Shown: positions 1-5,006 of the stretch, one piece after another | Position numbering within the stretch: the first letter of the stretch is position 1 | Layout of the letters: each line of letters opens with the position of its first letter | Assembly: GCA_002683535.1 (NCBI GenBank) | Contig: NYTO01000064.1 | Coordinates: forward strand, 1 to 5,006 | Length of the DNA stretch: 5,006 nucleotides | Direction: 5' to 3' | Origin: SAR116 cluster bacterium | GTDB lineage: Bacteria > Pseudomonadota > Alphaproteobacteria > Puniceispirillales > Puniceispirillaceae | The notes under the pieces: model-generated | The model's database searches: none | What the model was told of the DNA's origin: nothing | The model's input: only the letters and a program-made list of their open reading frames with translations | Translations under genes and position numbers: made by a program

Positions 1-63
1 CTGCGCCAATTTACGTCTTAATGGCGTGCCGTCAGCCGCAAAAAGCTGCTCAGTGGTACTCAT
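1..63 (-). CDS. N-terminal fragment of a probable ABC transporter permease, cut by the window edge
   Basis: An ATG at 63-61 on the minus strand opens a frame that runs without a stop to the window edge. It gives 21 residues beginning MSTTEQLFAADG and ending in a basic stretch (LRRKLAQ). A GGAAG ribosome-binding site (69-73 on the plus strand) lies 5 nt upstream of the ATG (64-68). The gene follows the substrate-binding protein gene in the same direction after a 75-bp gap containing a terminator hairpin. In PotABCD-type operons, an ATPase and a binding protein are normally accompanied by two inner-membrane permeases. A short polar, basic cytoplasmic N-terminus before the first membrane helix fits a PotB-type permease. 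No membrane segment is visible in the fragment, so the permease call is positional inference. The start codon and frame are better supported than the function. Confidence 0.6.
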   Translation of the reverse strand, partial: MSTTEQLFAADGTPLRRKLAQ

Positions 64-95
64 GATAACTTCCAAGGTTGCATAGATTTAAAAGT

Positions 96-124
96 AAAAA
101 AGAGGGGCCAGATCTGGCCCCTCT
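96..124 (-). terminator. Rho-independent terminator after the substrate-binding protein gene
   Basis: Positions 101-124 form a perfect 24-bp palindrome whose half is AGAGGGGCCAGA, giving a GC-rich stem of about 10 bp with a tight loop. Reading on the minus strand, the hairpin is followed by a T run (the A run 96-100, then a further A-rich stretch to 91). It begins 14 nt after the stop codon of the binding-protein gene. On the plus strand the flanking A's give no equally good U tract, so the minus direction is preferred. Because the next minus-strand gene starts only about 33 nt beyond the T run, this is probably a partial, intra-operonic terminator. Such a site would make more binding protein than permease, as is common in ABC importer operons. 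Confidence 0.85.
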
Positions 125-138
125 AAAATAGTTTTCGA

Positions 139-1239
139 TTAGCTAGCCAACCAAGCGTTGAAACGTTCGTTCATTTCGTCTTGGTTGTCGGCCCACCATT
201 GAAAGTCATTTTGAATTGCATTGGCAAAGTTCTCAGGTGCTGTCGGCATCTGAGGACCCATCTTCAATTCAGGCTTGTTGTGGTACGTGCCAACAAGAGG
301 AGCCGAGGATTTGCGAACCGGGCCATAAGAGATCCAAGAAGCTTGAGCTGCAAGCTGCTCAGTTGCGGTAGAAAACGCCACAAAATCCAGAGCTGATTCA
401 ATATTCTTTGACCCCTTCGGTATCACCCATAGGTCGAGATCGTATACTTGACCATCCCAAACGATTTCGAATGGTTTGCCCTCCGCTGCAACAGCATTAA
501 ATATTCTGCCGTTGTATGCGGTAGTCATGACCACCTCACCGTCTGCAAGTAGTTGCGGTGGCTGCGCTCCAGCCTCCCACCAAACTACGTGGTCTTTGAT
601 CGTATCAAGTTTTGCCAAGGCACGCTCGACACCACCTTTTGTTGAAAGTACTTTGTAGACATCAGCTGCTGCAACTCCATCGCCCATAAGGGCCATTTCC
701 ATGTTGGCCTTCGGGCTCTTTCTCATGCCGCGCTTACCTGGGAAATTTTGTAGGTCAAAAAAGTCTTCGATAGTTTTCGGAGCGTTAGAAACCGCTGTAG
801 AATCATAGGCGTAAATTGTCGACCAAACGATATTACCAATGGCGCACTCTGTTATCGACCCATCAATAAAATCACTGCTAGCGGCGGTGCCGTCAGATCC
901 TGCTGGAAGGATTGATGGATCAATCCGCTCTAACAGGCCTTCATCGCATCCGCGAACAGCATCAGAAAGTTCGACATCAACCACATCCCAAGTCACGTTG
1001 TTAGACTCAACTTGAGCTTTAACTTCAGCAAGGCCGCCATTATAATCTTCAGAAACAATTGCATTACCAGTTTTTGCTGCCCACGGCTTGTGGTAAGCTT
1101 CAACTTGTGACTTCGTGTAAGCACCACCCCACGAAACAACAGTTAACTCAACTTTTTTTGGCTGCATCTGATTATATATCAGGGCACCTGCCACGATCAC
1201 TACTAAAAGCACTAGTAGCGTAATAGCTTGTCTTGGCAT
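139..1239 (-). CDS. ABC transporter periplasmic substrate-binding protein, PotD/PotF (polyamine-type) family
   Basis: The 366-residue product would capture the solute in the periplasm and deliver it to the permeases. Residues 6-22 are a strongly hydrophobic export segment after MPRQ. There is no lipobox cysteine and no clear A-X-A cleavage site, so it may be a cleaved signal peptide or a retained membrane anchor. The mature part starts with a beta strand and the family motif VVSWGGAYTKSQ (34-45), then YNGGLAEVKAQV (66-77), TWDVVDVE (83-90) and LWVIPKGSKN (270-279). The length is normal for the family. The only two cysteines, C98 and C132, could form a disulfide. Aligned from memory to E. coli PotD, D269 matches its amine-binding Asp257, but D267 lies where PotD has the aromatic Trp255. 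The solute may therefore not be putrescine or spermidine. The start is secure: an AGGAG site (1246-1250) lies 6 nt upstream of the ATG. The gene is about 48% GC by hand-sampled lines, lower than the genes to its right. Confidence 0.88.
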   Translation of the reverse strand: MPRQAITLLVLLVVIVAGALIYNQMQPKKVELTVVSWGGAYTKSQVEAYHKPWAAKTGNAIVSEDYNGGLAEVKAQVESNNVTWDVVDVELSDAVRGCDEGLLERIDPSILPAGSDGTAASSDFIDGSITECAIGNIVWSTIYAYDSTAVSNAPKTIEDFFDLQNFPGKRGMRKSPKANMEMALMGDGVAAADVYKVLSTKGGVERALAKLDTIKDHVVWWEAGAQPPQLLADGEVVMTTAYNGRIFNAVAAEGKPFEIVWDGQVYDLDLWVIPKGSKNIESALDFVAFSTATEQLAAQASWISYGPVRKSSAPLVGTYHNKPELKMGPQMPTAPENFANAIQNDFQWWADNQDEMNERFNAWLAS

Positions 1240-1245
1240 TTTTCT

Positions 1246-1250
1246 CTCCT
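1246..1250 (-). promoter_or_regulatory. Ribosome-binding site of the substrate-binding protein gene
   Basis: The minus strand reads AGGAG followed by 6 nt and then the ATG at 1239-1237. This is the strongest Shine-Dalgarno sequence on the left side of the window, consistent with high expression of the binding protein. Confidence 0.7.
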
Positions 1251-1286
1251 ACCATCTTGTAAGTAGATATGGGATATCCACTTGGT

Positions 1287-1315
1287 GTCATCGATATTTC
1301 TCTAGGACATCGATA
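1287..1315. repeat. Two 10-bp direct repeats between the ATPase and binding-protein genes
   Basis: GTCATCGATA (1287-1296) and GACATCGATA (1306-1315) differ by one base and are spaced 19 bp apart, close to two helical turns. They lie in the 90-bp gap between the ATPase stop and the binding-protein start. Such spacing could place two protein subunits on one DNA face, but ATCGAT is itself a palindrome and the gap is AT-rich, so chance similarity is possible. No convincing promoter was found in this gap. Confidence 0.3.
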
Positions 1316-1329
1316 ATCTTGTTCGATCT

Positions 1330-2427
1330 CTATCTTGCGGTATCAAGCGCGCGGCAATCACCAGTCTGCCAACCAACATATGTTTCGGCACCAATCTGCA
1401 AGCCAAGCTGGTCAGCTGTATTCGGTACTTTCACAATAAATTCGTCATTTCCAGCCACCGTCATCCGGCAACGGATATGATCACCAAGATAAATCAATTC
1501 CTCGATCCGCCCTTTCAAAGAGCTGAAACCGGCCTTTTTCTTCGCCGTCACCACGCAGCGCTCCGGACGGATTGACAGCTGTGTGGCACTGCCCTTGCCA
1601 TCGGTGTTGATCGCCAGCGCCTCGACAACATCGCCTGAATCAAGCTTTACCGAGGCCACCCCGCCGGACAGGCTGGCCACCGTGCCGCCAAGGGTGTTGT
1701 TCTCGCCAATAAACTGGGCAACGAAGGCATTCTCAGGCTTTTCGTAAAGCGTGACCGGATCGGCAAGCTGCTGGATCACCCCATCATCAAAGACGGCAAT
1801 CCGGTTTGACATGGTCAGCGCTTCCGACTGGTCATGCGTCACATAGACCACGGTCACGCCAAGATTCTCGTGGATATGCTTGATCTCGTACTGCATATGC
1901 TCACGCAGCTGCTTGTCCAGCGCGCCAAGCGGCTCGTCCATCAGCACCAGTTCGGGGTCAAACACCAGCGCGCGTGCCAGTGCGATACGCTGTTGCTGGC
2001 CACCGGACAACTGCGCCGGCTTGCGATCAGCAAAGATGCGCATCTGCACCATGTCGAGCGCACGGCCGACCTTCTCGTCGATCTCGCCGGCAGACATGCC
2101 GCGCACCTTCAATGGAAAGGTCAGATTTTCTGCCACCGTCATATGCGGGAACAGCGCGTAGTTCTGAAAGACCATGCCGATACCGCGCTTGTGCGGCGGG
2201 ATATTGTTGATCGGCCTGCCACCAAGCTCAATCTCACCATGCGTCGCCGTTTCAAACCCGGCCAGCATCATCAGACAGGTCGTCTTGCCCGACCCCGATG
2301 GCCCGAGCATGGTCACAAATTCACCAGACTCGATTTCGAGGTTCAGATTTTTGACAACAAGTGTCTCACCATCATAGCTTTTTTGCACGTTGCGAAAACG
2401 AACGAACGGGTCGGAACCATCCAACAT
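1330..2427 (-). CDS. ABC transporter ATP-binding protein, PotA-type importer ATPase
   Basis: This cytoplasmic ATPase powers uptake of the solute bound by the neighbouring binding protein. In a 365-residue protein started at the ATG at 2427, the nucleotide-binding domain is complete: Walker A GPSGSGKT (42-49), Q-loop Gln88 in VFQNYALFPHMTV, signature LSGGQ (140-144), Walker B LVLMDE (160-165), D-loop ALD (169-171) and switch His198 in YVTHDQ. Residues of about 246-360 form the C-terminal TOBE-type domain found in PotA, FbpC and MalK relatives, with the conserved SIRPE at 285-289. Domain order and length are normal for PotA. The frame also extends to a GTG at 2454, but that codon has no ribosome-binding site, whereas the ATG has GGATGG 7 nt upstream. 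The gene is the first of its operon and 90 bp ahead of the binding-protein gene. The last ~55 codons are markedly lower in GC than the rest. Polyamine transport is the family default; the real solute is not shown by the sequence. Confidence 0.9.
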   Translation of the reverse strand: MLDGSDPFVRFRNVQKSYDGETLVVKNLNLEIESGEFVTMLGPSGSGKTTCLMMLAGFETATHGEIELGGRPINNIPPHKRGIGMVFQNYALFPHMTVAENLTFPLKVRGMSAGEIDEKVGRALDMVQMRIFADRKPAQLSGGQQQRIALARALVFDPELVLMDEPLGALDKQLREHMQYEIKHIHENLGVTVVYVTHDQSEALTMSNRIAVFDDGVIQQLADPVTLYEKPENAFVAQFIGENNTLGGTVASLSGGVASVKLDSGDVVEALAINTDGKGSATQLSIRPERCVVTAKKKAGFSSLKGRIEELIYLGDHIRCRMTVAGNDEFIVKVPNTADQLGLQIGAETYVGWQTGDCRALDTAR

Positions 2428-2434
2428 TATATAT

Positions 2435-2440
2435 CCATCC
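2435..2440 (-). promoter_or_regulatory. Ribosome-binding site that selects the ATPase start
   Basis: GGATGG on the minus strand lies 7 nt before the ATG at 2427. The alternative in-frame GTG at 2454 has no purine-rich element at the right distance, so this site favours the shorter product. Confidence 0.45.
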
Positions 2441-2541
2441 AGCCCATGGGGCACCGTCAGGGATTGTTCGCGAAGGAAAGCACGATGGTCTATGGCATGG
2501 CAAGAAACTTATGTTCATTCCCCTGCTCGATTTTCTGCATC

Positions 2542-2547
2542 ATCATA
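2542..2547 (-). promoter_or_regulatory. Candidate -10 box for the transporter operon
   Basis: On the minus strand the hexamer reads TATGAT, five of six matches to TATAAT, about 115 bp before the ATPase ATG. No good -35 hexamer is present 16-18 bp upstream, so it is a weak candidate that would need an activator or be fortuitous. Confidence 0.2.
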
Positions 2548-2577
2548 GGAACATAGGCTAAACGCTTGTGGGCATGG

Positions 2578-2606
2578 TTGACGGCAGCGGCCAAAGGTAT
2601 TATCCG
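2578..2606 (+). promoter_or_regulatory. Candidate sigma-70-type promoter for creatinase
   Basis: TTGACG (2578-2583) is a five of six match to the -35 consensus. A 17-bp spacer follows, then TATCCG (2601-2606), which keeps only the TAT of the -10 consensus. The position, about 140 bp before the creatinase ATG on the same strand, is plausible. The weak -10 keeps confidence low. Confidence 0.3.
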
Positions 2607-2744
2607 GCTGGGATGAACGTAACGCCAGCATGCAGGTTGATATGTGAGGCACCTTGCCGGCTTTGAAACTGGTCTGCTGCAAGACCCGATTCGTGACCGG
2701 TACAGGGCTGGGCGTCAGGACCAAAGAGTGAAGGAAGACAAACC

Positions 2745-3962
2745 ATGGCTGCAGATGAATTGATCCACGTCACCCGCTGGCATAATGGCGAAAAGACGTT
2801 CTCGCCTTTTTCTGATGGTGAAATGGCACGCCGCCGTGACGCCATGCAGACACGCATGGACGCCGACGGCATTGATGCCTGCCTGTTCACCTCCTATCAC
2901 AATGTCTGCTATTTTTCCGGCTTTCTGTATTGCAAGTTCGGACGTCGCTATGGCGCGGTGCTGAACCGCGACGGCGTCACCACCGTGTCGGCTGGCATTG
3001 ATGGCGGCCAGCCCTGGCGTCGGTCTGTCGGCGACAATGTCACCTATAGTGACTGGCGGCGTGACAGCTATTTTACCGCGCTGAAAGAGATCATTGGTGA
3101 TGTGAAGCGGCTTGGTGTCGAATTTGACGAGGTCAATCTTGATCTGAAAGCGATGCTGGAGATGCATTTTCCCGAGGTGGAACTTGTCGATTGCGCCGCA
3201 TCTGCCATGGCGCTGCGGACGATCAAGAGCGCCGAGGAACATGTTCTGATCCGCAAGGGTGCCGATATGTGTGCCGTTGGCGGGCGGGCGCTGATGGCGG
3301 CGGTGAAACCCGGCGTGCCAGAGCATGAGATCGCGCTTGCCTCGACATCCGCCATGGTGCGCGGCATTGCCGACAGCTTTCCGTTTGTTGAACTGATGGA
3401 TACATGGACCTGGTTCCAGTCCGGCATCAACACTGACGGCGCGCACAATCCGGTGACCAACAAGATTGTCGAGACAGGCGATATCCTGTCGCTCAACACC
3501 TTTCCGATGATGTTCGGCTATTATACCGCGCTGGAACGCACGCTGTTCTGCGGCCATGCCTCGAACGCGCATCATGATCTGTGGCAGAAGAACTGCGAGG
3601 TGCATGTGCGCGGCATGGAATTGCTGAAGCCGGGCGCGCGCTGCTGTGATGTGGCAAACGAACTGAACAAGATGTATGAGGGCTGGGACCTGTTGAAATA
3701 CAGGTCATTCGGCTATGGCCACAGCTTTGGTGTGCTGTGTCATTACTATGGGCGCGAGGCGTCGGTGGAGCTTCGCGAGGATATCCCCACGGTTCTGGAG
3801 CCCGGCATGGTGGTGTCGATGGAACCGATGATCATGCTGCCCGAGGGCGCGCCCGGCGCCGGCGGCTATCGCGAACATGACATTCTGATCATCACCGAGG
3901 ACGGGGCGGAAAACATCACCAACTTCCCGTTCGGCACCGATGAAATGATCGTGGGGAAGTAG
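2745..3962 (+). CDS. Creatinase (creatine amidinohydrolase, EC 3.5.3.3)
   Basis: Creatinase hydrolyses creatine to sarcosine and urea in the cytoplasm and allows creatine to serve as a nitrogen and carbon source. The 405-residue product matches the Pseudomonas putida enzyme, recalled from memory, along its full length, with near-identical blocks such as MDTWTWFQSGINTDGAHNPV (218-237). An N-terminal creatinase domain (about 1-160) precedes a C-terminal pita-bread domain of the M24 peptidase fold. All known creatine-site residues are present: Phe65 and Arg67 (Phe62/Arg64 in P. putida), catalytic His234 (His232), Tyr260, Glu264 (Glu262), Arg337 (Arg335), Glu360 (Glu358) and His378 (His376). The two metal-binding aspartates of true M24 peptidases are replaced (Asn251 and Ala262 by eye), arguing against a dipeptidase. 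AAGGAAG (2731-2737), 7 nt before the ATG, fixes the start, and the N-terminus has the family length. The related ectoine hydrolase DoeA is the main alternative but is less likely given this site. No sarcosine oxidase or urease gene is visible in the window. Confidence 0.92.
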   Translation: MAADELIHVTRWHNGEKTFSPFSDGEMARRRDAMQTRMDADGIDACLFTSYHNVCYFSGFLYCKFGRRYGAVLNRDGVTTVSAGIDGGQPWRRSVGDNVTYSDWRRDSYFTALKEIIGDVKRLGVEFDEVNLDLKAMLEMHFPEVELVDCAASAMALRTIKSAEEHVLIRKGADMCAVGGRALMAAVKPGVPEHEIALASTSAMVRGIADSFPFVELMDTWTWFQSGINTDGAHNPVTNKIVETGDILSLNTFPMMFGYYTALERTLFCGHASNAHHDLWQKNCEVHVRGMELLKPGARCCDVANELNKMYEGWDLLKYRSFGYGHSFGVLCHYYGREASVELREDIPTVLEPGMVVSMEPMIMLPEGAPGAGGYREHDILIITEDGAENITNFPFGTDEMIVGK

Positions 3963-3976
3963 GGGGTGGAAGCACC

Positions 3977-4930
3977 TCACCCGTTTTCTGCAATGCGGCC
4001 GATCAGGTTGAGCAGCAGCTGTGCTGCCAGTGTGGTGGTGCTGCCTGACAGATCATAGTCCGGCGCCACCTCAACCAGGTCCACGCCGACGATGCTGCCG
4101 CGTTTTGTCAGCCCGTCGAGGAGTTCCAGCACCTCGTAATACAGGAACCCACCATGCGACGGGGTGCCGGTGCCCGCCGCAATGGACGGGTCGAACCCAT
4201 CAATATCGATGGTCACATAGTAACGCGTTGCAGGCGGAATGCGGTCCAGCATCGCATCAACGCCCATCTTGCGGAACTGGCGCACCGACACAATGTCCGA
4301 CCCCATGGCGCGTGCATCCTCATACCCGTCGCGGGCGGTGGATGACACATTGCGGATACCAATCTGCGACAGGCCGGTGACATAGGGCTTTTCCGCGGCA
4401 CGGCGCATCGGGTTGCCATGGCCGTAACGCACACCATGGCGTTCATCGACAAAATCCAGATGCGCATCGATCTGCACCAGATGAAACGGGTCCTGCCCGG
4501 CAAAGGCGTTGATGCAGGGGATGTTCACCGAATGATCACCGCCAAGCACAATCGGCACCGCACCCGCCGCCAGAATGGCGCGCACACCGGTCTCGATGTT
4601 CGCATGGCTTTTCATGGTATCGGTATGGACAATGTCGGCATCACCGATATCGACAATGCGCACCTTGTCATTTTCCAGATAGGTGACGTCATCCTCATGG
4701 TCATAGGCACCGGCATGGCCGAATGAAAACAGGGTCGATGCCTCGCGGATGCCGCGCGGGCCAAAGCGCGCGCCGGCTCGGAACTGGGTGCCAAAATCAA
4801 ACGGCGCACCAAGAACGGCAAAATCAGCATCGATGGCGTTCCAGTCCGGCTGATAGGGATATTTGCCAAAGCTGCACAGCCCGACAAACGGCAGATTCAG
4901 CCGTCCGCTTTCATAACCATGTTCCGTCAT
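3977..4930 (-). CDS. Ureohydrolase of the agmatinase/arginase family (guanidino-compound hydrolase, substrate uncertain)
   Basis: This cytoplasmic enzyme would hydrolyse a guanidino compound to urea and an amine using two manganese ions. With the ATG at 4930 the product has 317 residues, the usual family length. All six metal ligands are visible: His133 in GGDHS, Asp155, His157 and Asp159 in QIDAHLDF, and Asp242 and Asp244 in TIDIDGFDP. Other hallmarks are GAPFDFGTQFRAGARFGPRG (41-60), YGHGNPMRR (169-177) and Glu287 in VEVAPDYD. The substrate-side loop after GTGTP (253-257) reads SHGGF, whereas agmatinases commonly have a short acidic or valine-proline GG motif there. Agmatine is therefore not assured; guanidinobutyrate, guanidinopropionate, guanidinoacetate or similar are alternatives. 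The frame extends one codon to a GTG at 4933, but AGGGGAG (4938-4944) is 7 nt from the ATG and only 4 from the GTG. It converges on creatinase with 14 bp between stops. The family call is firm, the substrate is not. Confidence 0.9.
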   Translation of the reverse strand: MTEHGYESGRLNLPFVGLCSFGKYPYQPDWNAIDADFAVLGAPFDFGTQFRAGARFGPRGIREASTLFSFGHAGAYDHEDDVTYLENDKVRIVDIGDADIVHTDTMKSHANIETGVRAILAAGAVPIVLGGDHSVNIPCINAFAGQDPFHLVQIDAHLDFVDERHGVRYGHGNPMRRAAEKPYVTGLSQIGIRNVSSTARDGYEDARAMGSDIVSVRQFRKMGVDAMLDRIPPATRYYVTIDIDGFDPSIAAGTGTPSHGGFLYYEVLELLDGLTKRGSIVGVDLVEVAPDYDLSGSTTTLAAQLLLNLIGRIAENG

Positions 4931-4937
4931 CACGTTG

Positions 4938-4944
4938 CTCCCCT
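4938..4944 (-). promoter_or_regulatory. Ribosome-binding site that selects the ureohydrolase start
   Basis: AGGGGAG on the minus strand sits 7 nt upstream of the ATG at 4930 and 4 nt upstream of the adjacent GTG at 4933. The normal spacing favours the ATG. Confidence 0.6.
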
Positions 4945-4948
4945 GTTC

Positions 4949-4980
4949 GCTGTTTTGTCTTTACGCTAGTCGAAAACAGC
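4949..4980. repeat. 8-bp perfect inverted repeat upstream of the ureohydrolase gene
   Basis: GCTGTTTT (4949-4956) and AAAACAGC (4973-4980) are exact inverted copies separated by 16 bp, giving half-site centres 24 bp apart. The element begins 5 bp beyond the ribosome-binding site and covers the candidate -10 box, which is where a repressor would act. The long spacer and lack of a following T run make a terminator unlikely on either strand. It could also fold as a leader hairpin in the mRNA. Confidence 0.5.
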
Positions 4981-4990
4981 CCCGTCGCAA
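4963..4990 (-). promoter_or_regulatory. Candidate promoter of the ureohydrolase gene
   Basis: On the minus strand, TTGCGA (plus-strand 4985-4990) is a four of six match to the -35 consensus. After 16 bp comes TAGCGT (4963-4968), three of six to the -10 consensus. The position is right for the gene and is overlapped by two inverted repeats, but the hexamers are weak. Confidence 0.22.
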
Positions 4991-4999
4991 AGGCTTTGC
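4987..4999. repeat. 13-bp palindrome at the ureohydrolase -35 region
   Basis: GCAAAG (4987-4992) and CTTTGC (4994-4999) are exact inverted copies around a single central base. The element overlaps the candidate -35 hexamer and lies 6 bp from the larger inverted repeat. The size and symmetry fit a dimeric regulator site, though a palindrome of this size can occur by chance. Confidence 0.35.
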
Positions 5000-5006
5000 C
5001 AGCATG

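Larger units (their letters stand above)
2428..2744. other. Divergent intergenic region between the transporter operon and creatinase
   Basis: This 317-bp stretch separates the minus-strand ATPase from the plus-strand creatinase, so it should hold the promoters for both. No convincing gene lies in it: the open frames that cross it run into the neighbouring genes antisense and lack ribosome-binding sites. Visible elements are the candidate promoters listed separately, a short tandem CATAGG repeat (2544-2549 and 2552-2557), a weak 5-bp inverted repeat GCTGG/CCAGC (2607-2611, 2625-2629) and the creatinase ribosome-binding site (2731-2737). If the candidate plus-strand promoter is real, the creatinase leader would be about 130 nt, long enough to hold regulatory RNA structure, but no known riboswitch class was recognised. 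Confidence 0.6.

Noticed and set aside
1834..2556. A 240-codon open frame on the plus strand antisense to the ATPase
   Set aside because: It lies opposite a firmly identified gene, has no ribosome-binding site or recognisable domain, and its composition is what an antisense frame of a GC-rich gene gives.
2515..2724. A 69-codon minus-strand frame inside the divergent intergenic region, considered as a small gene
   Set aside because: No ribosome-binding site, hydrophobic segment or known motif; the residue mix looks non-coding.
2690..2737. Resemblance of the creatinase leader to a guanidine-III riboswitch (shared GTCAGGAC near 2714-2721)
   Set aside because: The upstream and downstream strands needed for the two pairing helices of that class are absent, so the shared 8-mer is probably chance. 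Other guanidine riboswitch hallmarks, such as paired ACGR loops, were also not found.
2715..3605. A 296-codon open frame on the minus strand antisense to creatinase
   Set aside because: Creatinase on the other strand is certain from its active-site residues. The antisense product is rich in His, Arg and Ala with no recognisable fold.
2745..3962. Reading the M24-fold protein as an Xaa-Pro dipeptidase
   Set aside because: The two metal-binding aspartates of M24 peptidases are not conserved, while all known creatine-contacting residues are.
5004..5006. An ATG at the extreme right edge as the start of a divergent gene
   Set aside because: No ribosome-binding site precedes it and no downstream sequence is available to test the frame.
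1..5006. CRISPR array, tRNA or rRNA genes, insertion-sequence ends
   Set aside because: No regularly spaced repeats, tRNA-like cloverleaf, rRNA sequence, transposase frame or long terminal inverted repeats were seen.

Overview
The window looks like a chromosomal segment of a proteobacterium, most likely an alphaproteobacterium and possibly marine. This rests on the protein types, the roughly 60% GC of the right two thirds, and the dense layout. The exact lineage is inference and cannot be fixed from the sequence alone. There are four complete genes and the first 21 codons of a fifth.

Left block, minus strand, read right to left: a PotA-type ABC transporter ATPase (1330-2427), a PotD/PotF-type substrate-binding protein (139-1239), a strong rho-independent terminator hairpin (96-124), and the start of a further gene (1-63) that by position is probably the first permease. 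This is an A-D-(B-C) importer operon of the polyamine/opine class. Right block: a plus-strand creatinase (2745-3962, creatine + water to sarcosine + urea) divergent from the transporter across a 317-bp intergenic region (2428-2744). It converges on a minus-strand ureohydrolase of the agmatinase/arginase superfamily (3977-4930), with only 14 bp between the two stop codons. Upstream of the ureohydrolase, at the right edge, are two short inverted repeats around a weak candidate promoter.

Read together, this is best explained as a guanidino-compound utilisation locus: an importer plus two unrelated enzymes that both hydrolyse a guanidino C-N bond to release urea. Creatinase is recognised firmly, because all the known creatine-contacting residues are present. 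The exact substrate of the ureohydrolase and the solute carried by the importer cannot be read from the sequence. Linking the importer to creatine or another guanidino compound is an inference from neighbourhood and from a changed binding-pocket position.

The most unusual non-gene signal is a change in base composition. The binding-protein gene and the last ~170 bp of the ATPase gene are about 45-50% GC by hand count of sampled 60-base lines. The rest of the ATPase gene and everything to the right is about 60-65%. The boundary falls inside the ATPase coding sequence near position 1500.
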